From: Arthrobacter sp. FW306-07-I
Lineage (GTDB): Bacteria; Actinomycetota; Actinomycetes; Actinomycetales; Micrococcaceae
NCBI RefSeq assembly: GCF_021800405.1
Contig: NZ_CP084550.1
Coordinates: 4,340,001-4,404,000, forward strand
Reading direction: 5' to 3'
Length of the DNA: 64,000 nucleotides
Positions within the stretch are counted from its first letter, which is position 1. Every line of letters begins with the position of its first letter. This document shows, piece by piece, positions 18,389-26,990 of this stretch. The notes beneath the pieces are model-generated. The model did not search any database and was not told where the DNA came from. It saw only the letters and a program-made list of their open reading frames with translations. The position numbers and the translations under genes were made by a program.

Positions 18389-19269
18389 CAGGCGGCCACC
18401 TCCTCGACGGCCACGAGTTCCAGGAAGTGTGAGCGCATCCGGTCCGGATCCGCCTCCAGCCCGGTGAAGATCCGGAAGGCGTCGGCGGCCTGGCCTACCG
18501 CCATGCGGCCACCGTCCAGCACCTCGCAGCCCTTGGCGCGGGCGCCGCGGACCAGTTCGGTGTCGATGGGGCGGTAGACGATGTCCGCCACCCAGTGCCG
18601 GGGCTCCAGCAGGTCCAGGTCCAGCGGGACGCCGGGGTGGGCGGCCATGCCCACCGGGGTGCAGTGCACCAAACCGTCGGCCAGGGGCATGAGCTGCGGC
18701 AGCTCCGCCGTCGTGCCTGCCGTGACGGTGCTGTCCGGGAAAAAGGCCTGCAACTCGGCAGCCCGTGCGGTGGCCCGGGCGGGGTCCATGTCCACCAGGT
18801 CCAGCGTCCGCACGCCGGCGGTGAGCAGGGCGTAGGCCACCGCCGATCCGGCGCCGCCGGCACCAAGCTGCACCACACGGTCCAGGCGGGCGCCGGGAAG
18901 TCCGGCGGCGAGCGCCGCGGCGAAACCGGAGAAATCGGTGTTGTGGCCGATGAACCTGCCGTCGCGGATCACCACGGTGTTGACGGCGCCCAGGCGGCGG
19001 GCATCGGGGCTCACCTCGTCCAGGTGCTGCAGAACCAGCTGCTTACAGGGGTGGGTGATGTTCAGGCCGTTGAAGCCCAGGTTGCGGGCGCAGTTCAGGA
19101 TGTCACCCACGGATTCCCCGGTGAGCCCCAGTTCAAGCAGGTCAATGGGCCGGTAGAGGTAGCGCAGGCCCTGCACATCACCTTCCCGTTCATGCATGGG
19201 CGGCGTGAGCGATGGCATCACACCATCACCAACCAGTCCCACCAGGTAGGACTCAGTTCGATTGCTCAT
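18388..19269 (-). CDS. Quinate/shikimate dehydrogenase (AroE/QsuD family)
   Basis: The 293-residue product has an N-terminal substrate domain with GVMPSLTPPMHEREGDVQGL, the lysine motif NITHPCKQLV and the aspartate motif GHNTDFSGF, followed by a Rossmann domain with VVQLGAGGAGSAVAYALL. The acidic LVDMDPARA after the second strand favours NAD(H) over NADP(H), as in catabolic QsuD. It oxidises quinate or shikimate to the dehydro acid that QsuB uses. First gene of the eleven-gene pca operon. Confidence 0.9.
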   Translation of the reverse strand: MSNRTESYLVGLVGDGVMPSLTPPMHEREGDVQGLRYLYRPIDLLELGLTGESVGDILNCARNLGFNGLNITHPCKQLVLQHLDEVSPDARRLGAVNTVVIRDGRFIGHNTDFSGFAAALAAGLPGARLDRVVQLGAGGAGSAVAYALLTAGVRTLDLVDMDPARATARAAELQAFFPDSTVTAGTTAELPQLMPLADGLVHCTPVGMAAHPGVPLDLDLLEPRHWVADIVYRPIDTELVRGARAKGCEVLDGGRMAVGQAADAFRIFTGLEADPDRMRSHFLELVAVEEVAA

Positions 19270-19353
19270 GCGTGCAGCTCCTTTGGTACGGCACCGGGCA
19301 GCAGCGGAACTTGGGCCGCGCTGCGGGGTGATAGGGATTACGGTACATCAGCT

Positions 19354-19387
19354 GTTCACTTATCGCACCGTTGTTCTAGATACGAAC
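19354..19387. promoter_or_regulatory. Two IclR-type operator boxes before the qsu-pca operon
   Basis: GTTCACTTATCGCAC at 19354-19368 matches the PcaU/PobR box GTTCGATAATCGCAC at 12 of 15 bases. GTTCTAGATACGAAC at 19373-19387 is a palindrome with GTTC/GAAC ends. They lie 85-118 bases upstream of the operon start, between it and the IclR gene, so probably control the operon. Confidence 0.55.
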
Positions 19388-19422
19388 ATTGGCGGGTCAA
19401 GAGGGCGTAATGAAGCAGCCCG

Positions 19423-20286
19423 CTAGCGCTGCGGAAGCCGTGCTGCGAGCTCCGCAGCCGCCTCCTGCAGCAGGGGTACATGGGCAACCAGCTCATCCAG
19501 GCCCAGTCGGAAGACGGGCACGGCGGTGGCCAGGGAGGCAAAGGCATGTCCCTGGCTGTTGAGCAGCGGGACAGCCACGGCCCGCATGCCGGCCTCGTTT
19601 TCCTCATCCATGACGGCGTAGCCCTGCCTGCGGACCTTGTCGATTTCCGCACGGAAGGCGTCGCGGTCGGTGATGGACTTCCCGGTGAGCGCTTCCAGCG
19701 GCAGTTCGTCCAGCAGTTTTTCCCGTTCGGCGTCCTCGGCGAACGCCACAAGAGCTTTGCCGACGGCGGTGGCGGACAGGGAGCCCAAGTGGCCGGGGTC
19801 GCTGGTCACCCGGAAAGTCTGCGGGCCGTCCACCTTGCTCACGGTCAGGTGATGCAGGCCGTCGCGGACACTCAGGATGGTCGCTTCGCCGGTTTCGGCC
19901 GTCACCCGGCGGAGGACCGGCATGGCAGTGCCGGCAAAGCCGTGGTGGTTGGAGACCCGCTGCCCCAGCTGGAAGATCCGCAGGCCCAGGTGGTAGCGGC
20001 GGCCGTCCGGCTCGTAGTCGACGAAACCGTCGCGGGTCAGGGAGCCGAGCAGGCGGTAGGTGGTGCTGAACGGAAGTTCCGCCCGGCGGGAGATGTCTGC
20101 GGCGGTGGCGCCCCGCGGTTCCTCGCCCAGCAGGACGAGCAGGCCAAGGGCCTTGCCCACCATGTCTGTGCGGTCGGCGGGACGGGCAGCAACCCTTCCC
20201 TCCGGAGGCATGGCGTTGACAGGTTCCGCAGTGGGGGCGGCTACAGCGGAGTCGTCGTTGATCGCTGTGGTTTGGTTCACACTCAT
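19423..20286 (-). CDS. IclR family transcriptional regulator (QsuR-like position)
   Basis: The 287-residue protein has an acidic, low-complexity N-terminus (residues 1-40), a winged helix with TAADISRRAELPFSTTYRLL, and the IclR effector domain with SLSATAVGKALVAFAEDAE and GYAVMDEENEAGMRAVAVPL. ATG 20286 is chosen after GGAG. It differs from the two PcaR-like proteins at 5072 and 8745. Sitting between the qsu-pca operon and a divergent symporter gene, it probably responds to shikimate, quinate or a pathway intermediate. Confidence 0.87.
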   Translation of the reverse strand: MSVNQTTAINDDSAVAAPTAEPVNAMPPEGRVAARPADRTDMVGKALGLLVLLGEEPRGATAADISRRAELPFSTTYRLLGSLTRDGFVDYEPDGRRYHLGLRIFQLGQRVSNHHGFAGTAMPVLRRVTAETGEATILSVRDGLHHLTVSKVDGPQTFRVTSDPGHLGSLSATAVGKALVAFAEDAEREKLLDELPLEALTGKSITDRDAFRAEIDKVRRQGYAVMDEENEAGMRAVAVPLLNSQGHAFASLATAVPVFRLGLDELVAHVPLLQEAAAELAARLPQR

Positions 20287-20366
20287 GACTCCATGTTGCC
20301 ACAATGTGAGAGCTGCTTCTAGATGGTGATTATTTTTATTGACAGGTGACAGCCCTCACAGTCATA

Positions 20367-20381
20367 GTTTCTGTATCGCAC
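20367..20381. promoter_or_regulatory. IclR operator-like box upstream of second symporter
   Basis: GTTTCTGTATCGCAC shares its right half TATCGCAC with the box at 19354. It lies 139 bases before the symporter start and 80 bases before the divergent IclR start. Confidence 0.4.
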
Positions 20382-20519
20382 AAGTAGCTCCCACCATGTG
20401 GCTATTTATGCCGGGTCTTTTCCGGACTCCAGCCGCATCGCGCCCCGCCCGCACCAAGGCAGCGGCGGCTGCGACCACCAGATCCATCCGCGACAATGTC
20501 GTCACACCAAAGGAACACC

Positions 20520-21839
20520 ATGAGCAAGACACTTCCGTCCGCAGAGGCGGGTGCCCTCACGCATGCCGGGACGCCCAGGAAGGCCGCCCTCGCCAGCTTC
20601 CTCGGCAGCGCCGTCGAGTACTACGACTTCTTTATCTTCGGCTCCGCCGCGGCGCTGATTTTCCCCACGGTCTTCTTCCCCAGTGCCGATGCCAACGCCG
20701 CCATCATGTCCTTCGCCACCTTCGGCTTCGCCTACGTGGCGCGCCCCGTCGGCGCCATCATCCTGGGCCACTTCGGTGACCGGGTGGGCCGCCAGAAGGT
20801 CCTGATGTTCACGTTGGTGCTCATGGGTGCGTCCACCTTCGTCATCGGCTGCCTCCCGGACTTCCGGACTGTGGGCTGGTGGGCTCCGGCCCTGCTGGTG
20901 CTGGCCCGGCTGTGCCAGGGCCTCTCCGCCGCCGGTGAGCAGGCCGGCGCCTCCTCCATGACCCTTGAGCACGCCCCGGACAACCGCCGCTCCTTCTTCA
21001 CCTCCTGGACGCTCACGGGAACGCAGGGCGGCCAGATCCTCGCCGCCCTGGTGTTCATTCCCGTCCTGGCCCTGCCGGATGAGATCAAATTCGGCATCGG
21101 CTGGCGCATCCCGTTCTGGCTGAGCGCCGCGGTGGTTGTGGTGGCATTCCTCATCCGCCGCACGCTCCACGAGCCGCCCGCCTTCGAAGAGGCCCGGAAG
21201 ACCGCGCAGATCGCCAAGCTCCCGGTCGCTGACCTGCTCAAGGGCCACTGGCGCGACGTCCTCCGCGTGATCTGCTGCGCCTTCATCGCCGCCGTCTCCA
21301 CCGTGTTCGGCACCCTGGCCATCAGCTATGCCAAGACCGTGGCCGGCGTTGACGGGACCACCACCCTGTGGCTGGTGGTGGCCGCCAACATCGTGGCCCT
21401 GGGCACCCAGCCGCTGTTCGGAATGCTCGCTGACAAGATCGGCCGCAAGCCCGTCTTCATCTACGGCGCCGTGGCCAGCGCGCTCCTGACCCCCGTGTTC
21501 CTGCTCAGCCTGGAGTCCGGCAGCGTCCCGCTGATGTTCCTGGCCGCCATCGGCTACTTCTCCGGTGGCTACGCGGCCGCCAACGCCGTATGGCCGTCCT
21601 TCTACGCCGAGATGTTCAGCACCAAGGTCCGCTTCTCTGGTCTGGCCATCGGCACCCAGCTGGGCTTCCTGATGGCAGGGTTCGCTCCGGCCATCGTGGC
21701 TGCCATGGGCGGCATCAAGGCCGGCGGCTGGGTGCAGATCACCATCTTCACGGCCATCATCTGCGCCATCGCCGCAGTGTCAGCGCTGACCGCCAAGGAG
21801 TCCTTCCGGACACCCACCAAGCAGCTCGGCCTGAAGTAG
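20520..21839 (+). CDS. MFS metabolite:H+ symporter (shikimate/aromatic type)
   Basis: The 439-residue protein has 12 predicted membrane helices and MHS signatures: ASFLGSAVEYYDFFIFGSAA, LGHFGDRVGRQKVLM and GMLADKIGRKPVFIYG. It is a paralogue of the symporter at 6956. ATG 20520 follows AAAGGAAC; an in-frame ATG at 20496 is less well placed. Divergent from the IclR gene and adjacent to the quinate/shikimate operon, it probably imports shikimate, quinate or protocatechuate. Confidence 0.9.
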   Translation: MSKTLPSAEAGALTHAGTPRKAALASFLGSAVEYYDFFIFGSAAALIFPTVFFPSADANAAIMSFATFGFAYVARPVGAIILGHFGDRVGRQKVLMFTLVLMGASTFVIGCLPDFRTVGWWAPALLVLARLCQGLSAAGEQAGASSMTLEHAPDNRRSFFTSWTLTGTQGGQILAALVFIPVLALPDEIKFGIGWRIPFWLSAAVVVVAFLIRRTLHEPPAFEEARKTAQIAKLPVADLLKGHWRDVLRVICCAFIAAVSTVFGTLAISYAKTVAGVDGTTTLWLVVAANIVALGTQPLFGMLADKIGRKPVFIYGAVASALLTPVFLLSLESGSVPLMFLAAIGYFSGGYAAANAVWPSFYAEMFSTKVRFSGLAIGTQLGFLMAGFAPAIVAAMGGIKAGGWVQITIFTAIICAIAAVSALTAKESFRTPTKQLGLK

Positions 21840-21876
21840 GCGCCCGCGCGCGTTCCTGCCCGGTTACTTAACGCAG

Positions 21877-21918
21877 AAAGCCCGCCGCCTCCTGGAAAAA
21901 CCAGGGGCGGCGGGCTTT
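21877..21918. terminator. Bidirectional terminator
   Basis: AAAGCCCGCCGCC pairs with GGCGGCGGGCTTT, extended inward by CCTGG/CCAGG around an A-rich loop. It is flanked by T-runs on both strands between convergent genes. Confidence 0.85.
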
Positions 21919-22004
21919 TCCGTTGCGCCGCAACAGGCTGGACACCGGTAACCGGGCAGGAATGCACGACGACGGAGCCCGGCCGGGTGCCCGGCAGGGG
22001 GCCG

Positions 22005-23093
22005 CTACCCCCGGCCGGTCTCCAGCACCGAGGCCAGGTCAAAGTTCACCGGCTCCTCCAGTTGCTCATACGTGCAGGATTCCGGGTCCCGGTCCGGCCG
22101 CCAGCGGTTGAACTGCGCCGTGTGGCGGAAACGGTCGCCCTCCATGTGGTCGTAGCGGACCTCCACCACCAGTTCGGGCCGAAGCGGAACGAAGGAGAGG
22201 TCCTTCCCGGCGCTCCACCTGCTGCCTTCGGCGTTCCGCGGCGTCCGCTCGCCCTCCTCCTGCTTGCCCCACGCCCAGGGGTGGACCTCGAAGTCGGTGA
22301 CCAGCGGCTGGAGCTGTTCGAACAATTCCTGCCGCTTCTTCATGGGGAAGGCGCCGATCACCCCCACGCTGGCCAGGCCGCCGTCGTCCTTGTACAGGCC
22401 CAGCAGCAGGGAACCGATGGCGTTCGGGCCACTCTTGTGGAGCCGGTAGCCGGCCACCACGCAGTCCGCGGTGCGCTCGTGCTTGACCTTGAACATCACC
22501 CGCTTGTCCGGCTCATACCTGCCGTCCAGTCGTTTGGCGACGATGCCGTCCAGCCCGGCCCCCTCGAACTGCTCGAACCACTGCGCGGCCGTGTCCCTGT
22601 CCGTGGTTGCGGCTGTCAGGTGGACGGGTGCCTTGCTGGCCGCGAGGGCTTTCTCCAGCGCCGCCCGCCGCTCGGAAAAAGGCCTGCCGGTGTAGTCGTC
22701 ATCATCGAGGGCAAGGAGGTCGAAGGCCACGAAGGAGGCGGGTGTCTGCTGTGCCAGCAGCTTCACGCGGCTGGCGGCAGGATGGATCCGCTGCTGCAGG
22801 GCGTCGAAATCAAGGCGGTCGCCCGAAGTCCCCACCAGGATGATCTCGCCGTCCACCACGCACCGCGGCGGCAGGTTCTCCTTGAGCGCGGCAACGAGTT
22901 CCGGGAAGTAGCGGGTCATGGGTTTTTCGTTGCGGCTGCCGATCTCAAGGTCGTTACCATCGCGGAAGATGATTGAGCGGAAGCCGTCCCACTTGGGCTC
23001 ATAGCTGAGGTCCCCGCTGCCTGGAATGCCGTCGATGCCGCTGACGGCCTTGGCGAGCATGGGCGGGACGGGCGGCATCACGGGAAGTTCCAT
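22005..23093 (-). CDS. ligC: ATP-dependent DNA ligase (LigC type)
   Basis: The 362-residue protein has the nucleotidyltransferase motif I EPKWDGFR with the adenylated Lys34, then motif III SFVAFDLLAL, motif IV GLDGIVAKRLDG and motif V VMFKVKH, followed by an OB domain. It lacks the polymerase and nuclease modules of LigD, so it is the stand-alone LigC form that acts in actinobacterial base-excision or end-joining repair. No Ku gene is nearby. Confidence 0.9.
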   Translation of the reverse strand: MELPVMPPVPPMLAKAVSGIDGIPGSGDLSYEPKWDGFRSIIFRDGNDLEIGSRNEKPMTRYFPELVAALKENLPPRCVVDGEIILVGTSGDRLDFDALQQRIHPAASRVKLLAQQTPASFVAFDLLALDDDDYTGRPFSERRAALEKALAASKAPVHLTAATTDRDTAAQWFEQFEGAGLDGIVAKRLDGRYEPDKRVMFKVKHERTADCVVAGYRLHKSGPNAIGSLLLGLYKDDGGLASVGVIGAFPMKKRQELFEQLQPLVTDFEVHPWAWGKQEEGERTPRNAEGSRWSAGKDLSFVPLRPELVVEVRYDHMEGDRFRHTAQFNRWRPDRDPESCTYEQLEEPVNFDLASVLETGRG

Positions 23094-23146
23094 GTGCCCA
23101 TTCTTGCCCGGCCGGCCCGCTTGGCGGTAGGGCGGCGCGCCCGGCG

Positions 23147-24070
23147 TCAGCCCGCCAGCAGCCAGACGATCAGCACCAGCACCGGTGCTGCGGCCGCGGT
23201 GGAAAGCAGGATGGTTTCCCGGGCGACAGCCACCCCGCGTCCGTACTTGCTGGCGAACAGGAAGACGTTTTGGGCCGAGGGAAGTGCCGCCATGAGCACC
23301 ACGCCCAAGAGCATCCGGTGGTCCAGGTTGAACAGGAAGCGTCCGACGACGAACGCCACCGCCGGCATCACCGCGGACTTGAGTGCCGTGGCAGTGAGGA
23401 TCTCGGCCGTGTGGCCGCCGCTCCGAAGCATCCTGGTCCCGCGCAGCGACATGCCGAACGCCAGGAGCACCACAGGGACGGCGGCGCCGCCCAGCAGGGT
23501 CAGCGGTGCCATCACAGGTTCCGGCAGCTGCACATGGAATGCGGCCAGGACCACGCCCAGCAGCGAGGCGATGATCATGGGGTTGCGGAAGGGCTGGGTC
23601 AGCATCAGCCGGGGCGAGAACCGGCCGGCCGCCGAAAGGTCCAGCAGGGTCAGTACCAGCGGGGCGAACAGGAGCAGCTGGACCAGCAGGACCGGGGCTA
23701 CCGGGGTGGCGTCACCCAGGGCGTAGAGGGTGATGGGGATGCCGATGTTGTTGGCGTTGACGTAGGACCCGGCCATGGCACCAAGAGCTGTTTCGGCCGC
23801 CGGCCGCCGGAACCAGATGCGGCTGGCGGCGACATAGAGCAGTGCCGTTACCCCTGCAGTGATGATGGCAAGCGGAACGTAGGCGGAAAAGACCACTGAC
23901 AAATCCGATTTCAGTACCACCGTGAAGAGGAGCACCGGATTGGTGATGAAGAAGGCGGTCCGCGTCAGCGCCGAAATGGTGGGCTCATCCCCCAGCCCGC
24001 AGCGCGCGGCGATATAGCCGACGGCGATGACCACGCCGATCACCGCCAGTCCGATGAGCACACCGCCCAC
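23147..24070 (-). CDS. AEC family transporter (auxin efflux carrier type)
   Basis: The product of about 307 residues has ten predicted membrane segments in two bundles, with GSYVNANNIGIPITLYAL in the middle, as in AEC (membrane transport protein) family members. Bacterial members export or take up carboxylates such as malate. GTG 24070 is preferred because GGAAGGAAG lies seven bases upstream; ATG 24097 is the alternative. No neighbour suggests its substrate. Confidence 0.82.
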   Translation of the reverse strand: MGGVLIGLAVIGVVIAVGYIAARCGLGDEPTISALTRTAFFITNPVLLFTVVLKSDLSVVFSAYVPLAIITAGVTALLYVAASRIWFRRPAAETALGAMAGSYVNANNIGIPITLYALGDATPVAPVLLVQLLLFAPLVLTLLDLSAAGRFSPRLMLTQPFRNPMIIASLLGVVLAAFHVQLPEPVMAPLTLLGGAAVPVVLLAFGMSLRGTRMLRSGGHTAEILTATALKSAVMPAVAFVVGRFLFNLDHRMLLGVVLMAALPSAQNVFLFASKYGRGVAVARETILLSTAAAAPVLVLIVWLLAG

Positions 24071-24235
24071 GTGGGTACTTCCTTCCGCTTCCACCATGCA
24101 CCACCGCAGGAAGGCAGTACTACAAGTCCCAAACTTATCGAATAAGGAGCGCTGCGCCAGAAGCGTCCACAGAATGGCCCACCGCCGTGCCGCCGGCCCC
24201 TCGACACGGCGCTTCCGGGGCGGTACAGGTTAACG

Positions 24236-25264
24236 ATGGTTACCGTCGGCTTCCACGCTTCGCACGAACAGATCAGCCCCGGCCAGCTGCTCAAGGACGT
24301 CCAGCACGCAGAGCGCGCAGGCTTCGACGCGGCCATGTGTTCAGACCATATCGAACCATGGTCCCAACGGCAGGGGCACGCCGGCTTCGCGTGGTCCTGG
24401 CTGGGCGCGGCGCTTGCCACCACCAGCCTGCGGTTCGGGGTGGTGACCGCGCCGGGTCAGCGTTACCACCCGGCCATCACCGCCCATGCCACGGCGACGC
24501 TGGCCAGCATGTTCCCCGGCAGGTTCTGGTTCGCCCCAGGCAGTGGCGAGAACATGAACGAACACATCACTGGGGACGCGTGGCCCGCCAAGGACATCAG
24601 GCAGCGCCGGCTGGAGGAATGCGTGGACGTAATCCGCCGCCTGCACCGCGGCGAGGAGGTGACCCACCGGGGCTTGGTCACGGTGGAGCAGGCGCGGATC
24701 TGGGACGTTCCGGACACACCGCCGCCGCTCATCGCACCCGCCGTCAGCGTGGAAACGGCACACCGCGCGGCCACCTGGGCGGACGGCCTGGTCACCATAA
24801 ACCAGCCGGCGCCAAAGCTCCGGGACATGCTGTCCGCCTACCGGGACAACGGCGGCAAGGGAAAGGCGGTACTGCAGGTCCACCTGTCGTGGGCGGGCAC
24901 GGACAAGGAAGCCGCGGCCATTGCCCTGGACCAGTGGCGGACCAACACCTTCGCTCCGCCCATCCCCTGGGACCTGCCCACCGCCCGGCACTTCGACACC
25001 GCGGGGGCGCATGTGCCCGAAGATCAGGTCCGCAGCGCCGTCAATGTCTCCGCGGATCTTCAGCAGCACGTGGAGTGGCTGGCCGGGTACGCGGACCTTG
25101 GCTTCGACGAGCTGTACCTGCACTTCGTGGGGCAGGAGCAGGCAGCCTTCATCGACGCCTTCGCCGCGGAGGTGCTCCCCCAACTGCGCACCCCCGCAGG
25201 CACCCCCGCCGAACCGCAACTGGCCGCGGCAGCCGGCAAACCGGCGTCGGACGCTTCCGCATGA
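24236..25264 (+). CDS. LLM class flavin-dependent oxidoreductase
   Basis: The 342-residue protein, MVTVGFHASHEQISPGQLLK, has the luciferase-like TIM barrel with AAMCSDHIEPWSQRQGHAGF, RFWFAPGSGENMNEHITGD and ADGLVTINQ. It resembles the F420/FMN-dependent glucose-6-phosphate-dehydrogenase-like branch of the superfamily. Its stop overlaps the start of the GH13 gene (ATGA), so the two are translationally coupled. The substrate is not known; the coupling suggests a link to trehalose or maltose metabolism. Confidence 0.85.
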   Translation: MVTVGFHASHEQISPGQLLKDVQHAERAGFDAAMCSDHIEPWSQRQGHAGFAWSWLGAALATTSLRFGVVTAPGQRYHPAITAHATATLASMFPGRFWFAPGSGENMNEHITGDAWPAKDIRQRRLEECVDVIRRLHRGEEVTHRGLVTVEQARIWDVPDTPPPLIAPAVSVETAHRAATWADGLVTINQPAPKLRDMLSAYRDNGGKGKAVLQVHLSWAGTDKEAAAIALDQWRTNTFAPPIPWDLPTARHFDTAGAHVPEDQVRSAVNVSADLQQHVEWLAGYADLGFDELYLHFVGQEQAAFIDAFAAEVLPQLRTPAGTPAEPQLAAAAGKPASDASA

Positions 25265-26952
25265 GGATCGCCGAAACCTCCGACCTTTGGTGGAAGAACG
25301 CCGTCATCTACTGCCTGGACGTGGAGACGTTCCATGACGACGACGGCGACGGCACGGGGGACTTCGCCGGCCTCACCCAGCGGGTTGACTACCTGGCTGC
25401 CCTGGGCGTGACCTGCATTTGGTTGATGCCGTTCTACCCGTCCCCCGACCGCGACGACGGCTACGACGTGACGGATTTCTTCAATGTGGACCCGCGGCTG
25501 GGCACGCTGGGCGACCTGGTGGAATTCATCCGCGCCGCAAAGGACCGGGGGATGCGGGTGATCGCGGACTTCGTGGTGAACCACACCTCCAGCCAGCATC
25601 CGTGGTTCGTGGAGGCCAGGAAGTCCACGGACAACCCGTACCGCGATTTCTACGTCTGGCGCAAGGACACACCCCCTGACACCTCCGCCGAGGTGGTGTT
25701 TCCCGGGGAGGAGAACTCGCTGTGGACCCGGGACGAGGCCACGGGCGAGTGGTACCTCCACATGTTCGCCAAGTACCAGCCGGACCTGAACGTCACCAAT
25801 CCGCAGGTCCGGGACCAGATCGCCAAGGCCATGGGACTGTGGCTGGAACTGGGACTGGACGGGTTCCGGCTGGACGCTGTGCCGTTCTTCCTGGAGACCA
25901 GGGGCGAGCCCAAGGACCAGGCAGCCAGGATCAACCCGCACGGCTACCTCAGGGCACTGCGCAGCTTCCTGAACCGGCGCAACGGCAGCGCGGTGCTGCT
26001 GGGCGAGGTGAACCTGTCCTACAAGGAGCAGCTGGAGTACTTCGGCGGAATGGAAGGCAACGAGCTGAACATGCAGTTCGATTTCCTGTCCATGCAGCAC
26101 CTCTACCTGTCCCTGGCCAGGCAGGATGCACGTCCCCTGGCGGAAACGCTGAAGGGCCGGCCGCAAATCAACCCGGACAACCAGTGGGCAATGTTCGTCC
26201 GGAACCACGACGAACTCACGCTGGACAAGCTCAGTGAGGGCGAGCGCCAGGAGGTCTTTGCAGCTTTCGGGCCGGAGAAGAACATGCAGATCTATGGGCG
26301 CGGACTGCGGCGGAGGCTGCCGCCAATGCTCGGCGGGGACCCGGACCGCCTGCGGATGGTGTACTCCCTGATGTTCTCCCTGCCCGGTACCCCGGTGCTG
26401 TTCTACGGCGAGGAGCTCGGCATGGGTGAAGACCTCCGGCAGAAGGGCCGCGCTGCCGTCCGTACCCCCATGCAGTGGAACAACGAGAAGAACGGCGGCT
26501 TTTCAAGCGCCAAAACAGCGGACCTGGTGGCACCCCTGGTGCGCGGGGAGTACGGTCCGGACCGGGTCAACGCCGCCGCGGCCAAACGGGACCCGGAGTC
26601 GCTGTTTAATTTCATGGCCACCTTGATCGCGCGGTACCGTGAGGCCGCCGAGCTGGGCTGGGGCAGCTTCGGGGTCATCGACCAGGGTGAGCCCGCGGTG
26701 TTCGCCCACACCTGCAGTTCCGAGGGCGGGACGCTGGTACTGCTGCACAACTTCGGCGAAGATTCCGTGAAGGTCAGCGGGAGACTGGAGCCGGATCACG
26801 GTCCCCGGGGCTTCCGGGACGCCATGCTGCTGGACCTGTTCGACGGCGACAGCGTTGGGTTGGCGCCCGACGGCGGCTTCACGGTGGAGCTGGGGCGCTA
26901 TGGCTGCCGCTGGTTCCGTGTGCACCGCAAAGGTGACCGGCTGGCGCCGTAA
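25261..26952 (+). CDS. GH13 alpha-amylase family / trehalose-synthase-like enzyme
   Basis: The 563-residue enzyme keeps all four GH13 regions: DFVVNHTS (region I), GFRLDAVPF with the nucleophile Asp205 (II), LLGEVNL with the acid Glu249 (III) and VRNHDEL with Asp317 (IV). The opening SDLWWKNAVIYCLDVETFHD resembles trehalose synthase (maltose to trehalose) and related glucosidases. A C-terminal beta domain follows (about 450-563). No signal peptide. True TreS versus another GH13_16-like specificity cannot be settled from motifs. The long frame starting at 24187 covers the LLM gene in the wrong frame. Confidence 0.88.
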   Translation: MRIAETSDLWWKNAVIYCLDVETFHDDDGDGTGDFAGLTQRVDYLAALGVTCIWLMPFYPSPDRDDGYDVTDFFNVDPRLGTLGDLVEFIRAAKDRGMRVIADFVVNHTSSQHPWFVEARKSTDNPYRDFYVWRKDTPPDTSAEVVFPGEENSLWTRDEATGEWYLHMFAKYQPDLNVTNPQVRDQIAKAMGLWLELGLDGFRLDAVPFFLETRGEPKDQAARINPHGYLRALRSFLNRRNGSAVLLGEVNLSYKEQLEYFGGMEGNELNMQFDFLSMQHLYLSLARQDARPLAETLKGRPQINPDNQWAMFVRNHDELTLDKLSEGERQEVFAAFGPEKNMQIYGRGLRRRLPPMLGGDPDRLRMVYSLMFSLPGTPVLFYGEELGMGEDLRQKGRAAVRTPMQWNNEKNGGFSSAKTADLVAPLVRGEYGPDRVNAAAAKRDPESLFNFMATLIARYREAAELGWGSFGVIDQGEPAVFAHTCSSEGGTLVLLHNFGEDSVKVSGRLEPDHGPRGFRDAMLLDLFDGDSVGLAPDGGFTVELGRYGCRWFRVHRKGDRLAP

Positions 26953-26990
26953 CCGGCCGTCCGCCGTCGTGGTTTGTGAAAAAATCAACC

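Noticed and set aside
24187..25260. Upstream extension of the GH13 frame, as if fused to another protein
   Set aside because: It overlaps the LLM oxidoreductase gene in another frame. The GH13 start lies at the ATGA overlap at 25261.
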